From contig JUEM01000002.1 in assembly GCA_000817085.1 (NCBI GenBank), forward strand, positions 88,809-121,079: DNA of 32,271 nt. The letters run 5' to 3'. Below are positions 24,867 through 31,960 of this stretch, piece after piece. This DNA is from a marine actinobacterium MedAcidi-G1. GTDB lineage: Bacteria > Actinomycetota > Acidimicrobiia > Acidimicrobiales > MedAcidi-G1. The notes beneath the pieces are model-generated. The model was not told where the DNA came from. It saw only the letters and a list, made by a program, of their open reading frames with translations, and did not search any database. The position numbers were made by a program, and so were the translations under genes. Within the stretch, counting starts at the first letter, position 1; each line of letters opens with the position of its first letter.

Positions 24867-24902
24867 AAATCAAGACATTTTGAATTTTCTGTCTAAAACC
24901 TT

Positions 24903-24930
24903 AAAAAAAGCATAAATTAAGGCTTTTTTC
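24903..24930 (+). terminator. A/U-rich terminator after trpA
   Basis: AAAAAAGC (24904-24911) pairs with GCTTTTTT (24922-24929) around a 10-nt loop, 38 nt after the trpA stop. CCTTAA (24899-24904) and TTAAGG (24917-24922) offer a competing stem. The stem is weak in GC but ends in a T-run, so it is a plausible end of the his-trp transcript. Confidence 0.5.
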
Positions 24931-24993
24931 TAAAAAAACCCCTTTAAAACAGGCTTAAATGCTTGACTTTGCCTCTGAAAACGTGTCGCGTGG

Positions 24994-25033
24994 CCTTGTG
25001 CCCAATGTGGGTGCGTAAATAACACAAGGGAGA
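24994..25033 (+). promoter_or_regulatory. Structured leader hairpin over the HU ribosome-binding site
   Basis: CCTTGTG (24994-25000) is complementary to CACAAGG (25023-25029), and CCCA (25001-25004) pairs with TGGG (25008-25011) inside it. The 3' arm overlaps the start of the Shine-Dalgarno AGGGAGA (25027-25033), seven bases before the HU ATG. Folding would partly hide the ribosome-binding site, so translational control of HU is possible. If transcription starts inside the element, the hairpin would not form; the promoter is not clear to me. Confidence 0.4.
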
Positions 25034-25039
25034 CGGTGG

Positions 25040-25339
25040 ATGAACAAGAGTGATTTGATCGCTGCAATGGCTGAAAAAGCCGGCGTTTCGAACAAAGATG
25101 CTGGGGCTTGCCTGGATGCTATGTTTGATGTAGTAGCGGATGCAGTTGCTGCGGGTAATGAGAAGGTTACAGTACCCGGCTGGATTTCATTTGAACAGAC
25201 AGTTCGTAAAGCTAGACAAGGTAGAAATCCTCAAACCGGAGAAGCTATTAGTATTCCAGCTACGAAGGCAGTTAAGGTTTCTGCAGGGTCTAAGCTTAAG
25301 GCAGCTGCTAAGAGTGGTGGGCCTCCTATGGGAATGTAG
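25040..25339 (+). CDS. hup: DNA-binding protein HU
   Basis: Histone-like nucleoid protein of 99 residues. MNKSDLIAAMAEKAGVSNKDA starts the helical dimerisation part, VTVPGWISFE is the actinobacterial version of the GFG turn, and RKARQGRNPQTGE is the DNA-binding beta-arm with the Asn-Pro kink. KAVKVSAGSKLKAA ends the fold. It has only a short tail (KSGGPPMGM) rather than the long Lys/Ala-rich tail of mycobacterial HU. AGGGAGA seven bases upstream is a good ribosome-binding site. A strong terminator follows, so the gene is probably monocistronic. Confidence 0.97.
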   Translation: MNKSDLIAAMAEKAGVSNKDAGACLDAMFDVVADAVAAGNEKVTVPGWISFEQTVRKARQGRNPQTGEAISIPATKAVKVSAGSKLKAAAKSGGPPMGM

Positions 25340-25368
25340 ATGTAAATTTTTACATTTAAATTATTTTC

Positions 25369-25402
25369 AAAGGTCTGCTGGTTTTACCGGCAGACCTTTT
25401 GA
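25369..25402 (+). terminator. Strong terminator between HU and fabZ
   Basis: AAAGGTCTGC (25369-25378) and GCAGACCTTT (25390-25399) form a perfect 10-bp stem that extends inward, with one G-U pair, to about 14 bp around a TTT loop, followed by a T. It begins 29 nt after the HU stop. A small palindrome, ATGTAAA-TT-TTTACAT (25340-25355), lies just before it. The fabZ ribosome-binding site starts only about seven bases after the stem. Confidence 0.85.
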
Positions 25403-25416
25403 ATTTGGAGGTTGTG

Positions 25417-25842
25417 ATGAATTTGCCAAAACCTGAAGAAGTTATTCCACATAGAGAACCCTTCCTGTTCTTAACTGAGGTTACGAAATTAGAGCTCCCT
25501 AAATCAGCTCAAGGATATTGGCAATTGAAAGAAACTGAGGACTTTTTCCCCGGCCACTTTCCTGACTTTCCAACTCTTCCAGGTGTTTTAATGTGTGAGT
25601 CAATAGCCCAGTTAGGCGCCTATACGCTACTTTCTGATCCAAATTTTGATGGCCTCTTACCGTTGTTTGGCGGTATGGATAACGTGCGCTTTAGACGTCG
25701 AGTTTCTCCAGGTGAAAAGTTAGACCTTTCAATTGAACTTACAAGAATTTCCGCTCGAGGTGGTAAGGGTAGAGGAGAAGCCCATGTTGATAGCGAACTA
25801 GCTTGTAGCTGCAACTTGATGTTTGTTTTTGCAAAAATTTGA
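25417..25842 (+). CDS. fabZ: 3-hydroxyacyl-ACP dehydratase
   Basis: Hot-dog-fold dehydratase of type II fatty acid synthesis, 141 residues. IPHREPFLFL opens it and the active site is FFPGHFPDFPTLPGVLMCESIAQ, with His47 and Glu61. ATG 25417 is fixed by GGAGG at 25407-25411, five bases upstream; a longer TTG frame from 25399 is not needed. It lies on the opposite strand from the other fab genes and ends five bases from the fabF stop. Its own promoter must lie in or upstream of the HU terminator, or it relies on read-through. Confidence 0.93.
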   Translation: MNLPKPEEVIPHREPFLFLTEVTKLELPKSAQGYWQLKETEDFFPGHFPDFPTLPGVLMCESIAQLGAYTLLSDPNFDGLLPLFGGMDNVRFRRRVSPGEKLDLSIELTRISARGGKGRGEAHVDSELACSCNLMFVFAKI

Positions 25843-25847
25843 TTGAA

Positions 25848-27020
25848 TTAGTTAGGTCCAATAACTAAACAACCATTGTGCCCACCAAAACCAAAAGAAT
25901 TAGAAATGGCAGGCGCTGGGGTCCATTGAACAGGTTCACCATGAACTAGGTTTATTTCCGGCATTTCAGGATCTGGATTTATGAATCCAGCAGTTGGAGG
26001 AATGAGAGATTTTTGCATTGCTATAACTACTGCGACAGCTTCTATTGCACCTGCTGCACCGAGTGTGTGACCAGTGATTCCTTTAGTGGAGGAAACTAGT
26101 GGTCCGTCAGCACCGAAAACTGAATTTATTGCTTGAGCCTCTCCCAAGTCATTCAGGGGCGTTGAAGTGCCATGCGCATTGATGTATCCAACGGAGTCTG
26201 AGGTTATTCCAGAGTCTTCTAAAGCTAGCTCTATGCACTTTTTTGCTCCTAAACCCCCTGGAGAAGGAGCCGTAATATGGTGTGCGTCAGCATTGCTGGC
26301 ACCACCTAGTATTTCTGCATAGATTTTTGCCCCTCTCTCTTGAGCCATTTCCTTTTCCTCAAGAACGAGAATCCCTGCTCCTTCACCCATAACGAAACCA
26401 TCACGATCAAGGTCAAAAGGTCTAGAGACCCCTTCTGAAGAAAAGGCGGTCATATTTGTGAAACCAGCAATTGAACTACCTGTAAAAGCAGCTTCTGTAC
26501 CGCCAGCAATTACAACGTCGCATCTATCTGAAGCAATTAGGCGAGATGCATTGATTATCGCATGCGTGCCAGCAGCACATGCAGTACAGGTGTTCTCAGC
26601 AGGGCCTTGAAAACCATATTTCATAGAAACCGCAGCTGTAGCTGCATTGGGCATCATCATTGGGACAAGAAAAGGGGAGACGCGTCGAGAACCTTTTTCT
26701 AACAATATGCCAATTTGCTCTTCTAGAGTTTCAATGCCTCCTATACCAGTTCCTATAAAAACACCGGAGCGGTCAGCTCTAGCAGTTAGTTCCCCGGTTT
26801 GCTGCATGGCCATCTCCGCGGCTGCTATAGCAAATTGAGTACAGCGATCTGCTCTACGAGCCTCTTTTGAATTTTTGAAGTATTCAGAGGGGTCAAAATT
26901 CTCTATACGTCTATCACCCTCAGGTGGGCTACCGCAGAGACCTTCCCAAAAAGATTCGGTTCCTACCCCACACGATGTGACAACGCCTAAGCCTGTAACG
27001 ACGACCTTTCGGTTCGCCAT
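25848..27020 (-). CDS. fabF: 3-oxoacyl-ACP synthase II
   Basis: Condensing enzyme for fatty acid elongation, 390 residues (slightly short for the family, usually about 410). The Cys-His-His triad is visible: Cys148 in CTACAAGTHAI, His283 in NAHGTSTPLND and His318 in KGITGHTLGAAG. N-terminal VVTGLGVVTSCGVG is typical of FabF. The ATG overlaps the last base of the acpP stop (TAATG), so translation is coupled to ACP. It is the last gene of the fabD-fabG-acpP-fabF operon. Confidence 0.96.
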   Translation of the reverse strand: MANRKVVVTGLGVVTSCGVGTESFWEGLCGSPPEGDRRIENFDPSEYFKNSKEARRADRCTQFAIAAAEMAMQQTGELTARADRSGVFIGTGIGGIETLEEQIGILLEKGSRRVSPFLVPMMMPNAATAAVSMKYGFQGPAENTCTACAAGTHAIINASRLIASDRCDVVIAGGTEAAFTGSSIAGFTNMTAFSSEGVSRPFDLDRDGFVMGEGAGILVLEEKEMAQERGAKIYAEILGGASNADAHHITAPSPGGLGAKKCIELALEDSGITSDSVGYINAHGTSTPLNDLGEAQAINSVFGADGPLVSSTKGITGHTLGAAGAIEAVAVVIAMQKSLIPPTAGFINPDPEMPEINLVHGEPVQWTPAPAISNSFGFGGHNGCLVIGPN

Positions 27021-27256
27021 TAGAGCTTGCTTGTAATTAATTCAAATGCCGCCTGTATGGTGTCGATACCTTCTAACTCTTCTTCTTCAACAGTCACACT
27101 AAACTCTTCTTCGAGCGCCATGACTAATTCGACTAAGTCAAGACTGTCGGCGTCAAGGTCATCGGCAAAATTTGCTTCTGGTGTTACCTGTTCTGCACTA
27201 ACTGATAGTACTTCAACAGCACATTTCTGAAATCTTGCGAAATTGTCGTCACTCAT
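27020..27256 (-). CDS. acpP: Acyl carrier protein
   Basis: Acidic 78-residue carrier of fatty-acyl chains. The phosphopantetheine site is Ser38 in [19 protein letters not shown]. The rest has the four-helix ACP pattern with a highly acidic C-terminal half. ATG 27256 has AGGAG seven bases upstream on this strand. It is translationally coupled to fabF and lies 75 nt after fabG. No ACP synthase gene is seen in the window. Confidence 0.97.
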   Translation of the reverse strand: MSDDNFARFQKCAVEVLSVSAEQVTPEANFADDLDADSLDLVELVMALEEEFSVTVEEEELEGIDTIQAAFELITSKL

Positions 27257-27331
27257 TTCAACTCCTTATATTTAACTGCTCATACAACAATAGAGCGTTA
27301 CTTAGCTTCTACCAAGCTTATTAAACAAGGT

Positions 27332-28045
27332 TTATCCCATGTAAAGGCCGCCATCAACAGGGATCACGCTACCGGTGATATACGAGGCATGCTCGGAGGA
27401 TAAAAAAGCAATAATTTCACCAATTTCCTCAGGTTTTCCCAATCTCCCTAACGGAATCGATTTTATGTATTCATTTATTTGATTTTCGGACAATTTTTCC
27501 AGCATGTCTGTTTTTATAGCTCCAGGTGCGACGACATTAACGGTTATGTCACGAGATGCATATTCTTTGGCTAGTGATCGGCTTAGCCCCACAAGAGCTG
27601 CCTTAGATGCTGCGTAACTACTTTGACCTATTTGGCCTATCCTGCCCGAAAGAGATGATACGAAAATTACTCGACCCCATCGATTTTTCATCATGCCCCT
27701 CAAAGCTTTTTTTGCTGTTCTGAATGCACCAGTTAAATTCGTGTCTAAAACTTCAGAAAAGTCAGCATTGCTTGTTCTAGCCGCCAAGGAATCACGAGTT
27801 ATGCCAGCATTTGCAATCAGAATTTCGACAGTACCCAGTGTTTCTTCTACTTCTTTAAATGTTTTGTCGATGTGTTCTTCATCAGTAACGTCACATGAAT
27901 ACGAGTGGATACCAAAATCTTCCATCCCATCAGGCGGAGTGTCACGGTATGTGATCGCTACTTTATTTCCCTTTGCAGCAAAAACTTTTGCAGTTGCAAG
28001 ACCAATACCTCTATTTCCACCGGTTATAAGAACTACACGTTCCAT
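27332..28045 (-). CDS. fabG: 3-oxoacyl-ACP reductase
   Basis: NADPH-dependent short-chain dehydrogenase of fatty acid synthesis, 237 residues. The cofactor loop is TGGNRGIG (residues 8-15), then IANAGITRDSL, and the catalytic Ser131, Tyr144 and Lys148 in FVSSLSG and SSYAASKAA. VNVVAPGAIKTDM and VIPVDGGLYMG complete the fold. Position between fabD and acpP supports FabG rather than a general SDR. GGGAA five bases before the ATG is a fair ribosome-binding site. Confidence 0.94.
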   Translation of the reverse strand: MERVVLITGGNRGIGLATAKVFAAKGNKVAITYRDTPPDGMEDFGIHSYSCDVTDEEHIDKTFKEVEETLGTVEILIANAGITRDSLAARTSNADFSEVLDTNLTGAFRTAKKALRGMMKNRWGRVIFVSSLSGRIGQIGQSSYAASKAALVGLSRSLAKEYASRDITVNVVAPGAIKTDMLEKLSENQINEYIKSIPLGRLGKPEEIGEIIAFLSSEHASYITGSVIPVDGGLYMG

Positions 28046-28096
28046 TTGTTCCCTTTTATTTTTTCTAGAAAATACTATCTAACGAAGGCGTATTGA

Positions 28097-29281
28097 TCAT
28101 GTTACACGCAGCCATGCAATGGGTTGGCTGGCGGCTAGTCGTTCTTCTGTCACGGCGATCCAACCCATAAGTTCCCCTGAAAAAGGCGAGTGGATTTCAA
28201 TATTTCCAACATGCCCAATAAGTTCTCCATTAGAAATTTTTTGACCAATTTCCAAGTTCCTCTCTGGTTTAAAAAGTCCAGCAGATGGACTAACCACTAG
28301 CCTGTCTGTGGAGAAAAGGTGTTCGCCTTCATGGCCTAATCCAGAGTCATTTTCAGTGGACGATGTAGGTGCAATTAGATCAAGTAATTGATCTAAGTCA
28401 TTTGGTTCATTGACATTTAAACGCTTCGTGTTTGGTTCCGTGCGTTTTGTTAGACCTGTAAGTACTTTTCCGGGTCCTATCTCGATAAATGTCGAAAAGT
28501 TCATTGACAGAAGTGTCCCCAATGATTGCGTCCATCTGACAGGGCTGCATAACTGAGCAGAGAGAAGTGCCCGCCATGTTTCTGGGTTTTCATGAGCCAT
28601 TCCGTCGACATTGGCAACCACAATTCCAGACGGTGGCCGTATGTCAGTGCTTTCAATAGCCTCTAACAATTCTGTTCTCGCTGAATTCATTAGTGGAGTA
28701 TGGAATGCTCCGGCCACAGACAGTCGGGTGACTTTTTTCGCCCCCATTTCCCTTGCGAGATCACTTGCTTTCTCTAGCGCTGAATTAGTACCCGCTATAA
28801 CCAGCTGGCCTGGAGAGTTGTAGTTAGCCACCCAAACTTCTCCATCAATCTCAGCACATAGATTTTCGACATCAGCTTCAGGGAGGCCTAGAACAGCAGC
28901 CATTGTTCCAGGGTTTTCTTCAATAGCATTTTTCATTGCGTTTCCTCTGATATTTACGAGTCGCGCAGCATCAAAAAAATCGAGGGCACCTGAAGCAGTA
29001 AGAGCGCTGTATTCGCCGAGGCTATGTCCCGCATGACCTGTCGAGTCAAGACCGAGTCGCTCAACAGCATCAAGAATGAGCATGCTTAATACGAATGTAG
29101 CTAGTTGGGCATTTTGCGTTTCACGCAATAAATCATCATCCGCATTAAGGAGTAAGTCAGCCAGATCTACTTTTGTCGCATCTGATGCCTCTTCAATCAG
29201 TTCCCATGATGGATGATTCAACCAACTGGTACCCATACCAGAAAATTGTGATCCTTGACCTGGATATGTAAAGACGATCAT
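28097..29281 (-). CDS. fabD: Malonyl-CoA-ACP transacylase fused to a lysine-less biotinyl/lipoyl-like domain
   Basis: Residues 1 to about 305 are a complete FabD: FTYPGQGSQFSGMG, GHSLGEYSAL with nucleophile Ser87, IRGNAM with the malonate-binding Arg112, VANYNSPGQ and GAFHTPLM with His194. A linker rich in Ser, Asn and Glu (about 306-325) leads to a barrel-sandwich domain of the biotinyl/lipoyl type (326-394): PSAGLFKP, LEIGQKISNGELIG, then SPFSGELMGW and ASQPIAWLRV. The hairpin that carries the modified lysine in BCCP (AMKM) reads VGNIEIH here, so it cannot be biotinylated or lipoylated. I start at ATG 29281 because AGAGGAG lies just upstream; an ATG eight codons earlier has no such site. 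First gene of the fab operon. Normal FabD is about 310 residues. Confidence 0.93.
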   Translation of the reverse strand: MIVFTYPGQGSQFSGMGTSWLNHPSWELIEEASDATKVDLADLLLNADDDLLRETQNAQLATFVLSMLILDAVERLGLDSTGHAGHSLGEYSALTASGALDFFDAARLVNIRGNAMKNAIEENPGTMAAVLGLPEADVENLCAEIDGEVWVANYNSPGQLVIAGTNSALEKASDLAREMGAKKVTRLSVAGAFHTPLMNSARTELLEAIESTDIRPPSGIVVANVDGMAHENPETWRALLSAQLCSPVRWTQSLGTLLSMNFSTFIEIGPGKVLTGLTKRTEPNTKRLNVNEPNDLDQLLDLIAPTSSTENDSGLGHEGEHLFSTDRLVVSPSAGLFKPERNLEIGQKISNGELIGHVGNIEIHSPFSGELMGWIAVTEERLAASQPIAWLRVT

Positions 29282-29305
29282 TCCCACTCCTCTTGTACAG
29301 GACAT

Positions 29306-29326
29306 TTTGCCTCATAAGTTGGCAAA
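29306..29326 (-). promoter_or_regulatory. Operator-like palindrome upstream of fabD
   Basis: TTTGCC (29306-29311) and GGCAAA (29321-29326) are exact inverted repeats separated by nine bases, giving a 21-bp site about 25 nt upstream of the fabD start. Position and symmetry suit a TetR-type or similar repressor of the fatty-acid operon, or a hairpin in the 5' UTR. I do not recognise the sequence as a known operator, and I could not place -35/-10 boxes reliably in the 29327-29514 spacer, which is otherwise AT-rich and featureless. Confidence 0.35.
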
Positions 29327-29514
29327 GCGGATCAAATCATTAAAAAACCCAAAAAGAAGAGGCTCTTACTTACTATTTACTCACTGATTCTGCTAATAAT
29401 CATAAAAAATATGAAATACTCATTTTTAACACTATTCCAAGCCCTACTTTAGAAGAGTGTATGAATATGAGAGGCTTACTAGCCAGAAAAATAACCCTAA
29501 TGCAAAGATAAATT

Positions 29515-30330
29515 ATGAAAAGTAATTTGATCTATAACGAAGAACTACTCAAAGGACGAAATGCTCTTGTAACTGGTGGAGCTACCGGACTTGGTCGTGC
29601 TATATCGGTGGGATTAAGTCAAGTGGGTGCAAATGTAACCATTGTTTCCCGTCAAGAGGAAAAGTTGGCTAAGGCCGCAAAAGAGATCTCTGATGGAACA
29701 GGGAGGCAGGTCTCTTATGACGTCGTTGATATTCGCGATAACGATTCGGTAACTGAGTTGTCGCAGAGGCATGAAAATATAGACATTCTGATTAATAATG
29801 CTGGGGGACAATTTCCTCAAAAAGCTAGAGATTTCAGCCCGAATGGTTGGCGCAGTGTGATCGATCTAAATTTGAATGGAACTTGGAATATGACTCAAGC
29901 ATTTGGTAACAAAATGCTTGAAGGTGACGGAGGTTCCATTTGTCAAATAATTGCAACTGTTGGGCGTGGCATTCCAGGGATAGCGCACAGTGCAAGTGCA
30001 CGTGCAGGCGTGTTGGAGTTGAGTAAAACTTTGTCTTTTGAATGGGGGCCTAAAGTACGTGTTAATTGTGTGGCACCAGGTCAATTTCGAACTGATGCCT
30101 TCGATTCAACTTACGAAGATGGGGTAGGTGATGGCTTTGTAGAACAACCGCTTCCTAATATTGGGGATGTCGCAGACATAGCAAACGGAGTGATTTTTTT
30201 AGTTTCTCCTGCTGCACGTTTTATAACTGGTGAGGTTCTACATGTTGATGGAGGTTTAATATTACAAGGCCCTATGTCGGCGCTGCCTGTCGATGGTTAT
30301 CCAGAAAGAAAACTGAGTCATGGATTTTAG
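29515..30330 (+). CDS. SDR oxidoreductase, PECR-like (enoyl-CoA reductase group), altered catalytic Tyr
   Basis: Short-chain dehydrogenase of 271 residues. The cofactor loop is VTGGATGLGRAI (residues 19-30), then INNAGGQFPQKA, and the C-terminal FITGEVLHVDGG. The GGQF signature, HSASARAG and VRVNCVAPGQF recall peroxisomal trans-2-enoyl-CoA reductase and 2,4-dienoyl-CoA reductases. The usual SDR Tyr-x-x-x-Lys is missing: where I remember human PECR having YNLTK, this protein has LELSK, keeping the Lys but not the Tyr. It may use another residue, or it may not be a reductase. It overlaps the next gene by 11 nt, suggesting joint expression with the F420-type enzyme, perhaps in acyl-CoA or lipid breakdown. 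Confidence 0.87.
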   Translation: MKSNLIYNEELLKGRNALVTGGATGLGRAISVGLSQVGANVTIVSRQEEKLAKAAKEISDGTGRQVSYDVVDIRDNDSVTELSQRHENIDILINNAGGQFPQKARDFSPNGWRSVIDLNLNGTWNMTQAFGNKMLEGDGGSICQIIATVGRGIPGIAHSASARAGVLELSKTLSFEWGPKVRVNCVAPGQFRTDAFDSTYEDGVGDGFVEQPLPNIGDVADIANGVIFLVSPAARFITGEVLHVDGGLILQGPMSALPVDGYPERKLSHGF

Positions 30331-31243
30331 AATTTTTGTCGAGCCGCAACAAGGGACCACTTATGAGCGACTTCGTGCCTTAGCTTCTCATGCAGAAGAT
30401 CTCGGTTTCAACGGATTTTTTACTTCAGATCACTATCTTAAAATGGGTGATTCTGACGGTTTGCCGGGTCCTACAGATGCTTGGACGACATTGGCTGGGC
30501 TAAGCCGCGATACGAGTACGATCCGATTAGGAACCTTAGTAACTCCCATTACTTTTCGTCATCTTGGTTCATTGGCCATTAGTGTTTCTCAGATTGATCA
30601 AATGAGTGACGGCAGGATTGAGTTGGGTTTGGGAGCAGGTTGGTATGAGGAAGAGCACAAAGCACAGGGTTTGCCTTTTCCAAACATAGGCACTCGGTTT
30701 AATATGCTTGAAGAGTCACTAGAAATTTTGAATAGTATTTGGAATTCACCAGAGGGTGAGTTGTTCAGCTATGACGGTAAAACAATTCAATTCAGTAATT
30801 CAATGGGATTACCGAAACCTAAACAAGAAAAAGGTCCTCCTATCATTATTGGAGGAATGGGAAAAAAGAAAACCCCTGCTCTTGTCGCGAAATATGCATC
30901 TGAATACAACACCCCTTTTGTATCACCTGCTGATTTCGGATCTCTTGTAAGTGTGGTCAAAGATGCGTGCGCGAAATTAGGTAGAAATCCTGAAGATTTA
31001 ACTTACTCATGTGCCCAGGTGTTTTGCTGCGGAGAAAATGAAACGATCCTAAATAATCGCGCTTCTGCTATAGGGAGAGATGTAGATGAACTGCGTCTAA
31101 ATGGGTTTGCGGGAACTCCAGATGAGGTAAGCAGTAAAATAGAAACTTTCAAACAGCGGGGGTGCGATCGTTTTTATTTACAAATACTTGATGATTGCGA
31201 TCTTGAGCACTTGGACCTTGCGGCAGAAATGTTTCTAAAGTAG
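30320..31243 (+). CDS. LLM-class (F420-dependent type) oxidoreductase
   Basis: Bacterial luciferase-like TIM-barrel protein, 307 residues. FFTSDHYL, LAGLSRDTSTIRLGTLVTPITFRHL, QIDQMSDGRIELGLGAGWYEEEH and IGGMGKKKTPALVAKYA are the family segments that bind FMN or F420. The sub-type resembles actinobacterial F420-dependent members, but cofactor choice is inferred from family, not proven. ATG 30320 lies inside the end of the SDR gene. Substrate unknown; the pairing with an SDR points to a two-step redox route. Confidence 0.9.
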   Translation: MDFRIFVEPQQGTTYERLRALASHAEDLGFNGFFTSDHYLKMGDSDGLPGPTDAWTTLAGLSRDTSTIRLGTLVTPITFRHLGSLAISVSQIDQMSDGRIELGLGAGWYEEEHKAQGLPFPNIGTRFNMLEESLEILNSIWNSPEGELFSYDGKTIQFSNSMGLPKPKQEKGPPIIIGGMGKKKTPALVAKYASEYNTPFVSPADFGSLVSVVKDACAKLGRNPEDLTYSCAQVFCCGENETILNNRASAIGRDVDELRLNGFAGTPDEVSSKIETFKQRGCDRFYLQILDDCDLEHLDLAAEMFLK

Positions 31244-31277
31244 GCATGAGAAAAATATTGAGATTTGAATCAGGAAT

Positions 31278-31868
31278 TCAGTTATTTATTTCTAAACGTT
31301 GAAGAAAGAATTGAACAGACGGACCTACTGAAAGCAGAAACCAAACTGTTCCCCATCCAATAGTTCCACCTAGAAGTAAACCAATAAGCATGCATGAACC
31401 TTCTATAAGGGTACGAGCCTTCCAAATTGCCAAGCCTCTGCGATTAAATGCCGTCATGAGACCATCTCGAGGACCTGGTCCAAGAGATGTTCCTATATAG
31501 AAGCCAGAACCTAATGCTACGAAAATAGGGCCAAGGAGAGTCGCCGCTACTCGTGCAAATATGTTTGTGATTTGGCCAAACAGTGACAGAGTAAGGTCGA
31601 CAACTAAACCAATAATTAAAACATTTGCGACTGTACCAATGCCCATTGGTTCCTTCAGAAGAAAAAGAAAAAAGAGAATAATTACTCCAACAAAAATAAT
31701 TGTTATTCCGATGCTTAAAGGCGTCCTCTTAGAAATTCCTTGATGGAACACTTCCCAAGGTGAAACACCAAAATTTCCCAAAACCACTAGAGCTAAGCCG
31801 AATCCAAAAAGTATTAATCCGAATATTAATCGCGTAAAGCGAAACAGTGAAAGTTTCTGAATTGACAT
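31278..31868 (-). CDS. YczE/YitT-type integral membrane protein
   Basis: A 196-residue protein with about five hydrophobic helices. GNFGVSPWEVFHQGISKRTPLSIG (split by a turn), LLKEPMGIGTVANVLIIGL, and SGFYIGTSLGPGPRDGLM are characteristic of the YczE/YyaS family of membrane proteins of unknown function. In Bacillus a member affects surfactin production, but the activity is undefined. It ends 34 nt from the LLM gene on the opposite strand with no hairpin between them. The ATG at 31868 is close to an AT-rich divergent promoter region shared with the last gene. Confidence 0.85.
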   Translation of the reverse strand: MSIQKLSLFRFTRLIFGLILFGFGLALVVLGNFGVSPWEVFHQGISKRTPLSIGITIIFVGVIILFFLFLLKEPMGIGTVANVLIIGLVVDLTLSLFGQITNIFARVAATLLGPIFVALGSGFYIGTSLGPGPRDGLMTAFNRRGLAIWKARTLIEGSCMLIGLLLGGTIGWGTVWFLLSVGPSVQFFLQRLEINN

Positions 31869-31960
31869 GACTTACATGGTATTAAAAATATTTTTTTTTG
31901 AAAGTCTGCATATTTCGTGAGGTATTTGTTTTTGTTTTTTTGAATCATTACTGTTCGTTT

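Noticed and set aside
24961-24991. Sigma-70 promoter for HU starting with TTGACT at 24963
   Set aside because: The -35 box is good, but the sequence 16-18 nt downstream (TCGCGT) is not a usable -10 box.
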